Assembly (NCBI RefSeq): GCF_001468135.1
Contig: NZ_LNYU01000009.1
Location: 1 to 58,784 of the forward strand
Length of the DNA stretch: 58,784 bases
Source of the DNA: Legionella santicrucis
GTDB taxonomy: Bacteria; Pseudomonadota; Gammaproteobacteria; Legionellales; Legionellaceae
Reading direction: 5' to 3'
The notes beneath the pieces were generated by a model. It searched no databases. It had not been told where the DNA came from and was given only the letters and a program-made list of their open reading frames with translations. This document shows, piece after piece, positions 25,616-34,935 of the stretch; within the stretch, counting starts at the first letter, position 1; every line of letters starts with the position of its first letter. The translations under genes and the position numbers were made by a program.

Positions 25616-26371
25616 ATGAATTTTCTTTATAAGAATAAAGCGATAATTGCCAAATCAATTTTATTAACACCAGTTATCATAATGCTTGTGTGTTGCGCTG
25701 CGACACAAACGGCGTTGGAGCATCGCACTCTAGAGGTCAGCACCAAACAAAGTGAAACGATTTTTTTAGATCCAGTCTCCAATAATCAAAAAACCGTTTA
25801 TGTTTCGGTAAAAAACACCTCTGACGAGGAATTGAATATTACGCCACAATTAAAAACTACTTTAAGCTCTCATGGTTACAAGATAGTTAATAACCCCAAT
25901 TCAGCATATTATCTGCTGCAAGCCAACGTACTCAAGATAGGAAAAATGAGTGTTGCTGCGAGTCAATCCGCATTAGACGGTGGTTACGGTTCCGCGATTG
26001 CAGGTGCGGTAGCGGGTACTGCTGCCGGGAGTTTTACTAACTCAAGTACCGGCATGATTGCAGGTGGCCTTGCTGGCGGTGTCATTGGTTTGGCTTCGGA
26101 CTCATTAGTTAAAGATGTGAATTACACGATGATTACAGACGTGCAAATCAGTGAGCGAGTAGGGAAGGGAGTTAAAGTCAATGAACAATTCCAATCCAAT
26201 TTAAAAAACGGCAGCAGCTCAGTGACTACTCAAACCTCATCGCGCGATAGCCAATATCAACGCTATAGAACTCGTGTAGTGTCGAATGCTGATAAAGTAA
26301 ACCTTAAATTTCCAGAAGCACGTAATGCGCTAGAGCAGGGATTAACTAAGGTGATTTCTGGGATCTTTTAA
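25616..26371 (+). CDS. traT: TraT-like surface-exclusion/complement-resistance lipoprotein
   Basis: About 251 residues. An N-terminal signal (LTPVIIMLVCCAATQTALEH) leads to a lipobox Cys. The glycine-alanine-rich middle (SAIAGAVAGTAAGSF, MIAGGLAGGVIGLASDSLV) followed by VKDVNYTMITDVQISERV is characteristic of TraT. TraT is an outer-membrane lipoprotein that blocks redundant mating and can protect from complement. I start at 25616, which has AAGGATA just upstream; an in-frame ATG at 25592 lacks one. In F, traT lies after traG; here it precedes traA. Confidence 0.85.
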   Translation: MNFLYKNKAIIAKSILLTPVIIMLVCCAATQTALEHRTLEVSTKQSETIFLDPVSNNQKTVYVSVKNTSDEELNITPQLKTTLSSHGYKIVNNPNSAYYLLQANVLKIGKMSVAASQSALDGGYGSAIAGAVAGTAAGSFTNSSTGMIAGGLAGGVIGLASDSLVKDVNYTMITDVQISERVGKGVKVNEQFQSNLKNGSSSVTTQTSSRDSQYQRYRTRVVSNADKVNLKFPEARNALEQGLTKVISGIF

Positions 26372-26471
26372 AGAGCGTCCAGAGTTCTAATTTGAAAACA
26401 AAGTGACTTATATATGCCCATGAAAAGCGGGTGATAGGATTTTTTTACTTAAAAAAAGGAGAAGAAGCGAA

Positions 26472-26867
26472 ATGAGGCAAAATTTATACAAAAAATCAGC
26501 GCTATTTGTAAGTTCTATTGGGTTGTCTGGGGCTGTGTTTTCAGCCTCTGTTGATAAAGACGAATTGGCGAATGAGTGTAAATACCTGGGAGCCAGTTTA
26601 AGCCAATTATCCAACGCGAATACGAAAGAGCATTGCTCCGTTGATGTGAGTTATTCAGGCGTCATGATGGAGCAATCTGCTGCATTAATTAAAGAAAATC
26701 GGATTCAATTTGCATTAGATAACCTTGGTTTGGTGTATCGAACCCTAGAGCGAGCCCGTTCAAATCACGAGTGTAGGTATTTTTCTTCGATGATGATGCC
26801 TTATTTAGAAAAAGCAGACACTTTAGCTCGTGAATTAACGTCAATACCTCATGATTTAGCAAATTAG
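26472..26867 (+). CDS. Small exported protein between traT and traA, function unknown
   Basis: Encodes 131 residues. A signal peptide (KKSALFVSSIGLSGAVFSAS) is followed by a helical, cysteine-containing domain with C37, C56 and C101 or close (EHCSVDV, NHECRYFSS). It is preceded by AAAGGAGAAG. Not recognised. Its place just before the pilin gene suggests a periplasmic accessory of the transfer apparatus. Confidence 0.75.
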   Translation: MRQNLYKKSALFVSSIGLSGAVFSASVDKDELANECKYLGASLSQLSNANTKEHCSVDVSYSGVMMEQSAALIKENRIQFALDNLGLVYRTLERARSNHECRYFSSMMMPYLEKADTLARELTSIPHDLAN

Positions 26868-26883
26868 CAAGGAACGAACTGAT

Positions 26884-27192
26884 ATGAACAATTTATTTTC
26901 CACCCTTAGAAGCAGGGTATCCAAAATGATGTTTAGTGTTTCAATGGTTATTTTTTCAGGGTTTACCTTTGCTGCACCCTCTCAAGGTGAGGACATCGTA
27001 AAAATGTTGGTTGGTGGTTCTTTAGGTAAATCTTTAGGAAAAGATGGGATGATTTGGGTTGTACTGACCGCCGTAACTTTGTTATGCGGTGCCTTCTGGG
27101 CCGCAATAAAACACGATCCGAAAGCCTTTATTCCCGCGTTTATTACAGCCGGAATCATTTCAACTATTGTAGGCGTTTTTATTACTTTTTAG
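26884..27192 (+). CDS. traA: F-type pilin precursor
   Basis: Encodes 102 residues. A long leader (MNNLFSTLRSRVSKMMFSVS onward) ends near TFAA, probably the signal-peptidase site. The mature part, about 70 residues, has two hydrophobic helices (MIWVVLTAVTLLCGAFWAA and FIPAFITAGIISTIVGVFI) separated by a short basic loop KHDPK. This fits TraA/VirB2 pilins. It immediately precedes traL as in F. Assignment rests on layout and gene order, since pilin sequences diverge quickly. Confidence 0.8.
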   Translation: MNNLFSTLRSRVSKMMFSVSMVIFSGFTFAAPSQGEDIVKMLVGGSLGKSLGKDGMIWVVLTAVTLLCGAFWAAIKHDPKAFIPAFITAGIISTIVGVFITF

Positions 27193-27202
27193 TGAGTAAG
27201 AA

Positions 27203-27508
27203 ATGGAAAATGAGGAATTATTTTTGATACTTCGTCATTTAGATGAGCCGAAACGCATATTAGGTTTAACTCTGGATGATTGCATTATAGGTGGCTTCTT
27301 CATATTTTTGGCCATGCTTTCATCTCTTAAGGTGAAAATCATCCTGTTTTTTGTAGGAGTTGGTTTAAGAATGTTTGTGAGAAAAATGAAAAAGGGAAAT
27401 CCACCAAGTTACTTATTACTGATGATGTATTGGTATTTTCCTCATTCTCTTACAAAACATTTTTTAAAAGGACTGCCTCCATCACATCAACGATATTGGA
27501 TTAGTTAG
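27203..27508 (+). CDS. traL: Conjugative transfer protein TraL
   Basis: A 101-residue inner-membrane protein of the F-type pilus assembly set. ILRHLDEPKRILGLTLDDCI is the typical N-terminus, followed by two hydrophobic segments and a basic end (VRKMKKGNPPSYLLLMMYWY). It matches TraL size (about 90-100). It lies between traA and traE, with five bases before the next start. Confidence 0.9.
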   Translation: MENEELFLILRHLDEPKRILGLTLDDCIIGGFFIFLAMLSSLKVKIILFFVGVGLRMFVRKMKKGNPPSYLLLMMYWYFPHSLTKHFLKGLPPSHQRYWIS

Positions 27509-27513
27509 GAGAA

Positions 27514-28086
27514 ATGATGGATTTTCATATTCAAGAAAGCAGGTTATCACAAGTATCTGCACGACTTAATCTGATGGTGGTTTTAGTCTTAGGGTTAATG
27601 CTGAGTAACCTCATTTTGGCGTACATGGCATTACATGGTTTAAAACACCAAAAGCGTGAAATTGTGCCTTTTGGATCAAGTAAAGGATATGTGCTGAGTG
27701 ATGCGTCAGTTGATATTCATTACCTTAATTTAATGGCAGAAAATTTTGTATACACGCGTTTAAATGTGACCCCTGACAATGTCGGCAAAAATCATGGGCA
27801 GCTTTTAAATTATGTTGATCCGCTTATTTATGCACCATTTAAGAAAAAATTAGCGAAAGAAGAGTCGGTAATCAAATCAAAAAAAATATCCAGCGTTTTT
27901 GAAATAACAGACGTTAACTCAAACAGCACTGATTTATTCACGGTGCTTAAAGGGAATTTAAAGCGCTATGTTGGGTATCGTGCACTTAATGCAGAAGAAC
28001 GAATCTATCGAATTCAATATCGTTATCAACAAGGGCAATTAACGATTACCGGATTTGCTCAAGAAAAAGGAGAGAGCAATGCCTAA
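27514..28086 (+). CDS. traE: Conjugative transfer protein TraE (VirB5/VirB8-position)
   Basis: A 190-residue protein with a single N-terminal membrane helix (LMVVLVLGLMLSNLILAYMAL) and a periplasmic domain. FTVLKGNLKRYVGYRALNAE matches the TraE family. TraE is an inner-membrane core scaffold, related to VirB8. GGAG lies just before the start. Its stop overlaps traK by eight bases (ATGCCTAA). Confidence 0.9.
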   Translation: MMDFHIQESRLSQVSARLNLMVVLVLGLMLSNLILAYMALHGLKHQKREIVPFGSSKGYVLSDASVDIHYLNLMAENFVYTRLNVTPDNVGKNHGQLLNYVDPLIYAPFKKKLAKEESVIKSKKISSVFEITDVNSNSTDLFTVLKGNLKRYVGYRALNAEERIYRIQYRYQQGQLTITGFAQEKGESNA

Positions 28087-28768
28087 AGTGGCTTTATTAT
28101 TAATATTACTTTGTTCACTCGCTGCGGCCCATGCGACCAATCAGCGTCCATTTAATGACAATGAGACGCTTACAGTTGAATTAAGTAAAACAAATTACAA
28201 TCGCTTGCTAGTCAGTCAGGATCGTATTGCCAAGGTACGTTTCCCCGATAAAACGTTAGCCGTTGAATATGCCCCAGATGGAAGTGTCTACATGGATTTG
28301 CTCATCGAAGAGCCATTAACGGTATTTGTGACTACACGGGCGGGGCATAATTTTTCCATGACCGTAGAACCTAAAGACTCTTTAGGGAAAACGGTGCAGT
28401 TTATCCCTAAAACACCAACTCTTAAAGCCCGCAAAGTGGAACAAAAAACTACCCATGATGAGTTAGTAACTCAGCTAATACAAGCCATGGTAACCAACCG
28501 TGTACCTGAGGGGTATGGTGTTCAGTCGCTGTCTACGAGTTATAGACCAATCAATAAAGAATTAAGTTACAAATTAACAAAACAAATTATTGGTTCATCG
28601 TATACGGGGGAAGTGTTGACTGTATATAACCGCTCAAGAACACCTCTCGAACTCAATGAGTCATTATTTAAAAGCAAGGATATGAGGGCTTTTTCCGTAA
28701 GCAAAACAACCATAGCTCCTCATGGTACGGAAACAATCTATGTGGTACGGGAGAAGGAACATGCTTAA
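28079..28768 (+). CDS. traK: Secretin-like transfer protein TraK (VirB9 equivalent)
   Basis: About 229 residues with a signal peptide (MPKVALLLILLCSLAAAHA). NDNETLTVELSKTNYNRLLV and RIAKVRFPDKTLAVEY match TraK; the C-terminal KTTIAPHGTETIYVVREK includes the predicted TraV/TraB contact. TraK forms part of the outer-membrane core. The start at 28079 is preceded by GGAGAG and overlaps the traE stop; the longer frame from 28055 has no signal at its start. Confidence 0.9.
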   Translation: MPKVALLLILLCSLAAAHATNQRPFNDNETLTVELSKTNYNRLLVSQDRIAKVRFPDKTLAVEYAPDGSVYMDLLIEEPLTVFVTTRAGHNFSMTVEPKDSLGKTVQFIPKTPTLKARKVEQKTTHDELVTQLIQAMVTNRVPEGYGVQSLSTSYRPINKELSYKLTKQIIGSSYTGEVLTVYNRSRTPLELNESLFKSKDMRAFSVSKTTIAPHGTETIYVVREKEHA

Positions 28769-30065
28769 GAATATGAAAATTAATGAAAAAATTAAGAAAG
28801 GGCAATTGTTACGGGTATTAGGTTTTGGATTCGGTGGCGTATTGCTTTTGAGTTTTCTTTTTATCGCGACTAAATCAGGACATAAAAAGGGCAGTGCTCC
28901 AAGTAAGGTGGACTTTACTGGGGTGATGGATTCGCAGTTTTCTGAAGCTGATGGCGAGAGTGCATTAACCTCACAGCAACTGGATTTAGAAAATCTTCAT
29001 AAAAAAAATGCGCAGCTTGAAGAGCGAGTAAAAAAATTCCAGGAGCAAAATGAAGCGTTGCTTAATAAGCTGGGAGAAAAAATCATGATGGAAATTGCAC
29101 AAATCCGTGCCGATAATGAGGTAAAAAAAGCAGAAGCTCCAGCGAATCACACAGTTCTTGCTGCAAATGAGTTCGTACCAGGAGGAGCTGTTCTTTCTGA
29201 TGCACTGCCTCAGAATCAAACTGTTTTAACGAGCCGTCATAAGTCGGATCACATACATTCCGCCTCTTATCCGTATCGGAAACGAAGGGCAGCTAACCTT
29301 TATCGAAATCCAGAAAATTATGTCCCAAGCGGGACTTTTGCGAAAGCGGTGGTATTAGGTGGTGTGGATGCTGATGCTTCAGTGGATGCCCAGATGAAGA
29401 ATAACGGAGTAATGCTTTTTAAAATAATCAATTCAGGAGTATTACCCAATGGAAAGAGATCCCATTTGGGTGGTTGCTTTGTTACGGCAAGTGCTTATGG
29501 CGACATATCCAGTGAACGTGCTTATGTTGCGTTAAACAAAATATCCTGCGTGCACGAAGGAAAACCAATCGTTGATAAAGACATCATCGGATGGGCCTTT
29601 TTTGGCGGTAAGGTAGGTATTAAGGGGATTCCGTTGATGCGCGACAGCAAAGTTGTTGCCTGGGCGGGAATTAGTGGGGCACTTTCCGGCGTTGCACAAG
29701 CTGCGCAATATGCTCAATCGGTACAGAGTTTTGGCGCTTATGGGGCTACGTCTATAGTTCCTTCAAGTAGCATTGCACCTTTTGCAGGGTATGGTGGGGC
29801 GTCAAAAGCCGCTGATCAGTTATCACAATATTACATTAAACGCGCAGAACAATACCACCCGGTGATTCAAGTGGGTGCAGGAAATGTGGTGAATATTGTG
29901 TTTAAAGAGGGATTTTATCTTTACGATGAAGAGCCTCAAGAAAAAAATAGATCCCATCAGGACATGTCACGAAATAACGATCCCATTATTCCTAAAGAAG
30001 TGATGGCTCAAATTAATCAAGCGCAGTTAGGTGACAAATTGCCCTCATCAGGAGCTTCCGAATGA
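28761..30065 (+). CDS. traB: Transfer protein TraB (VirB10 equivalent)
   Basis: About 434 residues. A membrane helix near residues 17-35 (RVLGFGFGGVLLLSFLFIA) is followed by a coiled coil (LENLHKKNAQLEERVKKFQE). The C-terminal TrbI-like barrel begins near GGVDADASVDAQ and contains KVVAWAGISGALSG. TraB spans both membranes and links the channel to energy. The ATG at 28761 overlaps the traK stop by eight bases and is preceded by GAAGGAAC. The family's proline-rich spacer is short here. Confidence 0.9.
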   Translation: MLKNMKINEKIKKGQLLRVLGFGFGGVLLLSFLFIATKSGHKKGSAPSKVDFTGVMDSQFSEADGESALTSQQLDLENLHKKNAQLEERVKKFQEQNEALLNKLGEKIMMEIAQIRADNEVKKAEAPANHTVLAANEFVPGGAVLSDALPQNQTVLTSRHKSDHIHSASYPYRKRRAANLYRNPENYVPSGTFAKAVVLGGVDADASVDAQMKNNGVMLFKIINSGVLPNGKRSHLGGCFVTASAYGDISSERAYVALNKISCVHEGKPIVDKDIIGWAFFGGKVGIKGIPLMRDSKVVAWAGISGALSGVAQAAQYAQSVQSFGAYGATSIVPSSSIAPFAGYGGASKAADQLSQYYIKRAEQYHPVIQVGAGNVVNIVFKEGFYLYDEEPQEKNRSHQDMSRNNDPIIPKEVMAQINQAQLGDKLPSSGASE

Positions 30066-30361
30066 AATCTTTAATGTATCTGATGTGTGTTATGGCAAGT
30101 AGTTTATTGGTGATGTCCTGTTCCAGTATGAACTCAAAATTCAGTTGTAATTTAACTGCTGGGGATTCATGCATGTCGATTGATGAAGTCAATGCATTGA
30201 CCGAAGGAAAAACCATACACATTATTCGTAAAACACAAATTGCTCCTCCTCCCGTAATAAAAATACAGATTCGGCGCGTTTGGATTGCACCCTTTATTGA
30301 TAATAAGGGCGTTAAACATGAGGGAGCCTGGATGAATGTGCCTGAAGTTTCAACCAAATAA
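30062..30361 (+). CDS. traV: Lipoprotein TraV (VirB7 equivalent)
   Basis: A 99-residue outer-membrane lipoprotein. ASSLLVMSCSSMNSKFSC gives a lipobox with Cys near residue 20, followed by NLTAGDSCMSIDEVN, which matches the TraV cysteine pattern. TraV is shorter than the F protein (171) but keeps the N-terminal core. It overlaps traB by four bases (ATGA). Confidence 0.85.
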   Translation: MKSLMYLMCVMASSLLVMSCSSMNSKFSCNLTAGDSCMSIDEVNALTEGKTIHIIRKTQIAPPPVIKIQIRRVWIAPFIDNKGVKHEGAWMNVPEVSTK

Positions 30362-30416
30362 TGTGTTGAAATCACTCAATTCACAGGTTTAAAAAAACAC
30401 AAAGTAGGATGTGACT

Positions 30417-33005
30417 ATGATTACCACACTTCGTGATAAGAGCCGAAATTGGTCTTATAAGATTGCAAAATGGATGGGAGAGGATGTTTATAGCCCAGAC
30501 TCCTTAAGTACGATAAAAGAGGCTAACGAAACGTTTCCACTCAGTGCCGCGGCATTTCAGCACGTGCTTCCCTATGAATCCGTCACTCAAGATGAGATTT
30601 TTATCAATAGAAAAAGCATCGGATTCGGGCTTTATATTGCTCCAGGTTCAGGAGCAGATATTGCCTTGATTAAGGCACACGCAGAATTAATAAAACATCG
30701 TTTGCCAAAAGGTTTTGATATGACCGTGATGCTTTATAAGCATCATTATGTTGCAGAAGAGTTATTCCGTGGGTTTAAGCCGATGATTGAGCAAGGAGGA
30801 ATTTATGCATCCATTGCTGAGATGAGCCTACGTTATCATGCAAATGCGCTCAAATCAGGATATAAAAATAAACGCAATATTCCCGCCCAATTAACTGATT
30901 ATCAATGTTATCTCTTTGTGTCCACAAAGAATACAAAAGAAGGTTATCAAGATTTGTGTGATACACGTCTTGATTTTGAATCTGAACTGTCTGTGATGAG
31001 CTATCATCATGCGCGGATTTCGGGCGTTGATTTTAAAAAATTAATTCACGTTCTAACCTCACCGAATTTGAATGAATTGGAGTGGCCTGAATGTGATGAC
31101 CATTCTGAATCTTCTTTGTCTAAAGGTATTATACCTCCAAATACATCAGTTGTAGTTGGTGATGACTCGATTGATATTAATGTGATGGACAGTGATGGTG
31201 TGTTGCAGAAGACACGCGTGGTTAGTTTGATGATTGAAAAATGGGCTAAGAAATTTAGTCTTTGGTCACAGCCAGACTTGTTTGCCAACATATTTAAAAC
31301 GGATAAAGGAATTCAATGTCCCTTTTTAATTAGCTTTACCGTGCGTTCTGTAGATGCAGAGCAGATGAAGGATGAGAGTAAATCAAAATTTGAGTCTTTA
31401 GAAAAAGGGAATAACAAAGTACAACGAATGCTCAATCCCAATTTAGAGGATGAGCTAAAGGAGTGGAAATACTGTTACGATCAAATGAGCAAAGGAAACC
31501 TGGTATTAAACCCAACGTTTTATAATGTTGTACTGTTCACCAATGAAGCGAATGAGCGAACTCATGTGACTCAAGCCATCAACAGCTATCGTGAATTTGG
31601 TTTTGAATTAAATCGAAAAGAGATGGGTTCTTGGTTCCGCTTCTTGGGGAGTTTGCCCTTTATCTTGACGGAAGGGATGTTTGAAAGCCTGGAGCTTATC
31701 AATCATACCAAAAGATTAAATCATTACGCATGTGCCAATATGATGCCTTTAATTGCAGATTTTAAAGGTTCTCCTAAAGGGATGTTATTGCCAACCTATC
31801 GCCACCAGCTAGCTTATGTCGATACCTTTGATGATAAAAACTTACCCATCAGTAATTATAATTTTGTAACTGTGGGTTCTTCCGGCTCGGGAAAGTCACA
31901 TTTTACACAGTGGCGGATTTTAAATGGCCTGGCACAAGGGGAAAAAATATTCGTTATTGATTTGGGTGACTCATACAAGCATTTATGTGAAATGTCTGGC
32001 GGAACGTACATTAATGCATCGAATATCACGCTTAATCCATTTACCTTATTCGACTTTGATGGGGAAGTCGATATTGATGGTCAGGTTATGAATAACCACA
32101 CTCAAATTCGAGATTTATTGGCGATTATGGCGAGCCCCCATGCCCCACTGTCAAGTATTCAAAATGATTATTTATTGGATGTCGTCCTTTCCTGTTGGAA
32201 AAATTACGGATCAAAAACCTGCATGGATGATGTCTTGCATGAGCTGCAATTAATGAATGATGCTTCATCCTCAGCTCAAGATACCCGATTAACGGATTTA
32301 ATTATTCATTTGAAAAAATTTGCTCGGGATGGCGTATACGGTCATATGTTTAATAGCGATACCCCATTTATCGCCAATCCTCAGTTCGTGGTATTGGAAA
32401 TGGGTGAGTTTGAGCAAAATCCAGAGCTACTCGCAATCATCATGTTTGTGATGATTATCATTATTCAAGGGCAATTTTATCATTCAGACAGAATGCTAAG
32501 AAAGCTCTGCATTATCGATGAAGCATGGCGATTTTTGGCGCAAGGTTCCAATCCCGTTGCCGCGCGTTTTATTGAGCAAGGATTTAGAACGGCTCGGAAA
32601 TATAACGGAGGGTTTGGGGTTAACTTTCAACAACTTGAAGACATGATGGGATCAATTCAAGGAAAGGCAGTAGCTTCATCGAGTGACATTAAGTTCATTA
32701 TGCGACAACGAAATATTGAGCAGTTCTTAACGAATAATCCTGAAATGTTTTCAGAGCGTGATGAACGGCTAATTAAATCATTTGGCGAAGCAGCACAACA
32801 AGGTTTTTCCAACCTAATGATCCAATATGGCACCGCAACGACTTTTCACCGTTTCTTCGCAGATCCGTTTACCCGCGTTTTATTTTCCTCAAAAGCAGAA
32901 GAATTTGCGGCAATTGAAACATTACAAGAGCAAGGCCTATCGTTGCAACAAGCCGTATATAAAGTGGCAGAACATTATTACGGAGATGAATTATGCGAGG
33001 CTTAA
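30417..33005 (+). CDS. traC: TraC ATPase (VirB4 equivalent)
   Basis: About 862 residues. The C-terminal ATPase has Walker A VGSSGSGKSHFTQW near residue 487 and Walker B RKLCIIDEAWRFLA near residue 695; EQGFRTARKYNGGFG is also typical. The N-terminal TraC-specific domain includes AAAFQHVLPYES. It drives pilus assembly at the inner membrane. The ATG at 30417 is placed seven bases after AGGA; an upstream in-frame GTG at 30411 is too close. trbI overlaps its end by 13 bases. Confidence 0.93.
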   Translation: MITTLRDKSRNWSYKIAKWMGEDVYSPDSLSTIKEANETFPLSAAAFQHVLPYESVTQDEIFINRKSIGFGLYIAPGSGADIALIKAHAELIKHRLPKGFDMTVMLYKHHYVAEELFRGFKPMIEQGGIYASIAEMSLRYHANALKSGYKNKRNIPAQLTDYQCYLFVSTKNTKEGYQDLCDTRLDFESELSVMSYHHARISGVDFKKLIHVLTSPNLNELEWPECDDHSESSLSKGIIPPNTSVVVGDDSIDINVMDSDGVLQKTRVVSLMIEKWAKKFSLWSQPDLFANIFKTDKGIQCPFLISFTVRSVDAEQMKDESKSKFESLEKGNNKVQRMLNPNLEDELKEWKYCYDQMSKGNLVLNPTFYNVVLFTNEANERTHVTQAINSYREFGFELNRKEMGSWFRFLGSLPFILTEGMFESLELINHTKRLNHYACANMMPLIADFKGSPKGMLLPTYRHQLAYVDTFDDKNLPISNYNFVTVGSSGSGKSHFTQWRILNGLAQGEKIFVIDLGDSYKHLCEMSGGTYINASNITLNPFTLFDFDGEVDIDGQVMNNHTQIRDLLAIMASPHAPLSSIQNDYLLDVVLSCWKNYGSKTCMDDVLHELQLMNDASSSAQDTRLTDLIIHLKKFARDGVYGHMFNSDTPFIANPQFVVLEMGEFEQNPELLAIIMFVMIIIIQGQFYHSDRMLRKLCIIDEAWRFLAQGSNPVAARFIEQGFRTARKYNGGFGVNFQQLEDMMGSIQGKAVASSSDIKFIMRQRNIEQFLTNNPEMFSERDERLIKSFGEAAQQGFSNLMIQYGTATTFHRFFADPFTRVLFSSKAEEFAAIETLQEQGLSLQQAVYKVAEHYYGDELCEA

Positions 33006-33340
33006 ATCATCGAGCAGTGATTCTGTTGGTGCTTGCTTTAAATGTATGTGTTCTTGCAGGAATTGGGTATTGGACTGGTTTAAAACCCTCGGTGGTTACT
33101 TTTGACAATAAATTGATCATGAAGCAGTTTGTAACGCAGGTGAGCCAAAAAAATTTAAAGGAAGAGCAAACCCAAGCTCTTTCTAAAAAATTTGCCCAGT
33201 CGCTCAAGGTTGCATTGGAAGAATACACGCACGCTCATCACAGTATTGTTCTTAAAAAAGAACACACTATGGGATCAAGTAATGACATTACGGAATACAT
33301 TGCGGTGCGTGTTGCTGAAAAAATGAGAGGCCAACCATGA
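32993..33340 (+). CDS. trbI: F-type transfer protein TrbI
   Basis: A 115-residue inner-membrane protein with one N-terminal helix (VILLVLALNVCVLAGIGYW) and a periplasmic alpha-helical part (KQFVTQVSQKNLKEEQTQAL). Size and position between traC and traW match F TrbI, which influences pilus retraction. It overlaps traC at the start and traW by four bases at the end (ATGA). Confidence 0.85.
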   Translation: MRGLNHRAVILLVLALNVCVLAGIGYWTGLKPSVVTFDNKLIMKQFVTQVSQKNLKEEQTQALSKKFAQSLKVALEEYTHAHHSIVLKKEHTMGSSNDITEYIAVRVAEKMRGQP

Positions 33341-33972
33341 AAAGGCTCTTCGGTGCGGTTATTTCAATGTCTCTGTGCTGTACCTGTAGTGCTAAATCCC
33401 TAGGCGTACTAGGACACACCTTTCCTGTTAAAGAAAAAAGCCTTCTTGTTTTGATTAGTGAGCGGGTACAGATGATGCAAAAAGATGGTCAGTGGGAGGA
33501 CTTGGAGAGGCGTTGGAAAGATAAGGTGTCCTCTCGCGTTCTAAGACCCAGCCCACTCAATTTGATGCGAGCGAAGCAGAATGAAACCCATTACTACTTG
33601 CCCGAGGCAATTGCTTATAAGGACATTCTGAACGATAAAGGCGAGGTGATTGTATCCAAAGGAACACGTGTTAATGCGTTATCTCAACTGCCTTCCTATA
33701 GCCCTGTATGGTTGTTTATAAACTTTGATGATCCAGCACAGCAACGATTTGCTCAAAGAATCATTCAGAAACATCCAGAGGTTGATGTGATTTTAACGGG
33801 TGGCAATGTTGCTGAGGCGGAACAACAAACGAATCAACCGATTTATTTTGATCAAGAGGCTCGAATTACAGCAAAGCTAAAAATCAATCATGTGCCTGCT
33901 TTAGTAACTCGTATTAATGACTCGTTAAAGATAGAGGAGCTGGTAATCGGGGAGAATGGACATGCGCTTTAG
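33337..33972 (+). CDS. traW: Transfer protein TraW
   Basis: A 211-residue periplasmic protein with a signal peptide ending about CSAKS. LGVLGHTFPVKEKSLLVLI is the family N-terminus, and LNDKGEVIVSKGTRVNAL and SPVWLFINFDDPAQQ lie in the core. TraW acts with TraU and TrbC in pilus assembly and extension. It overlaps trbI by four bases and traU by about 11. Confidence 0.9.
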   Translation: MKRLFGAVISMSLCCTCSAKSLGVLGHTFPVKEKSLLVLISERVQMMQKDGQWEDLERRWKDKVSSRVLRPSPLNLMRAKQNETHYYLPEAIAYKDILNDKGEVIVSKGTRVNALSQLPSYSPVWLFINFDDPAQQRFAQRIIQKHPEVDVILTGGNVAEAEQQTNQPIYFDQEARITAKLKINHVPALVTRINDSLKIEELVIGENGHAL

Positions 33973-34927
33973 ACTTTTTATAGTGGTTATATCCTTTTGC
34001 TCCTTGTCCTTTGGCAGTCCGTGTACGGGCAATTTTGTCAACCCGATCAATTTATGCTGGAAATGCCTTTTTCCAATTACGATCGGAAATTCCGCTATTG
34101 TTCGAAACAAAGACTTACAAGACACGGAAAATCCTTCGAACCCTATTGGTATTTGCGGTGCTCGTGTGGGATTAAACATCGGATTTTGGGAACCCTTTTC
34201 AATCGTAGATGTAACCGATACGCCTTATTGCTTGGTTAATTTAGGTGGTCATAAGTTAAATTTGGGCATCAAACAGGGCAAGGGTGGGGTGATGCCTGAG
34301 CCTCTAGGAAGCGCTCATGCGTTTTATCATGTTCATTGGTATAAATACCCAGTAATTGCCTGGCTTAATCTTATTTTATCCGCAGGATGCCATGAGATGG
34401 GCGATTTTGATGTGGCCTACATGTCGGAACTCGATCCAACCTGGCGTAATTCACGAATGAGCTTTGTATTAAATCCTGAAGCCATACTCTTTTCAAATCC
34501 AATTGCTCAAGCTTCTTGTGCCGCGGACAGCATTTCAGTCGCTACATTAAAACAACCTAAAGATAAGTTGTATTGGTGTGCTGGAAGTCAAGGCAGTATG
34601 TATCCGTTAAACGGCCATGTCAGTGCGCCTGTTTCTCCGATTCAATCCGCATTACTTTTAGCAGAGCGTATGAATTTTAAGTTACATCAAGAGCATTTGA
34701 TTGAAGATTCAACGCCAATAAATGGGAGTGTATGTCAGGCACATCATTATCCAGTTCTTCCAAAATCACGTTATCGCTATGAGCTTGTGAATCAAGTCCA
34801 GGATGGAAAGCACTGTTATCCCTATGGGTATCCAACACTGGCCTGGGAAGCAGGGAAAATAAAACCCAATAAGCCCCACCAGTTCGGATTTTTAATGTGG
34901 CGTAAACGAAATTGTACTTTTTTATGA
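33962..34927 (+). CDS. traU: Transfer protein TraU
   Basis: About 321 residues. A signal peptide (FIVVISFCSLSFGS) precedes PCTGNFVNPINLCWKCLFPI, a typical TraU cysteine-rich start, and HEMGDFDVAYMSELDPTWRN near the middle. Many cysteines suggest disulfide-stabilised folding, helped by TrbB. TraU is needed mainly for DNA transfer. The ATG at 33962 is seven bases after GGGGAG; one at 33956 is too close. The next gene's ATG follows its stop at once. Confidence 0.92.
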   Translation: MRFRLFIVVISFCSLSFGSPCTGNFVNPINLCWKCLFPITIGNSAIVRNKDLQDTENPSNPIGICGARVGLNIGFWEPFSIVDVTDTPYCLVNLGGHKLNLGIKQGKGGVMPEPLGSAHAFYHVHWYKYPVIAWLNLILSAGCHEMGDFDVAYMSELDPTWRNSRMSFVLNPEAILFSNPIAQASCAADSISVATLKQPKDKLYWCAGSQGSMYPLNGHVSAPVSPIQSALLLAERMNFKLHQEHLIEDSTPINGSVCQAHHYPVLPKSRYRYELVNQVQDGKHCYPYGYPTLAWEAGKIKPNKPHQFGFLMWRKRNCTFL

Positions 34928-34935
34928 GGGAAAAT

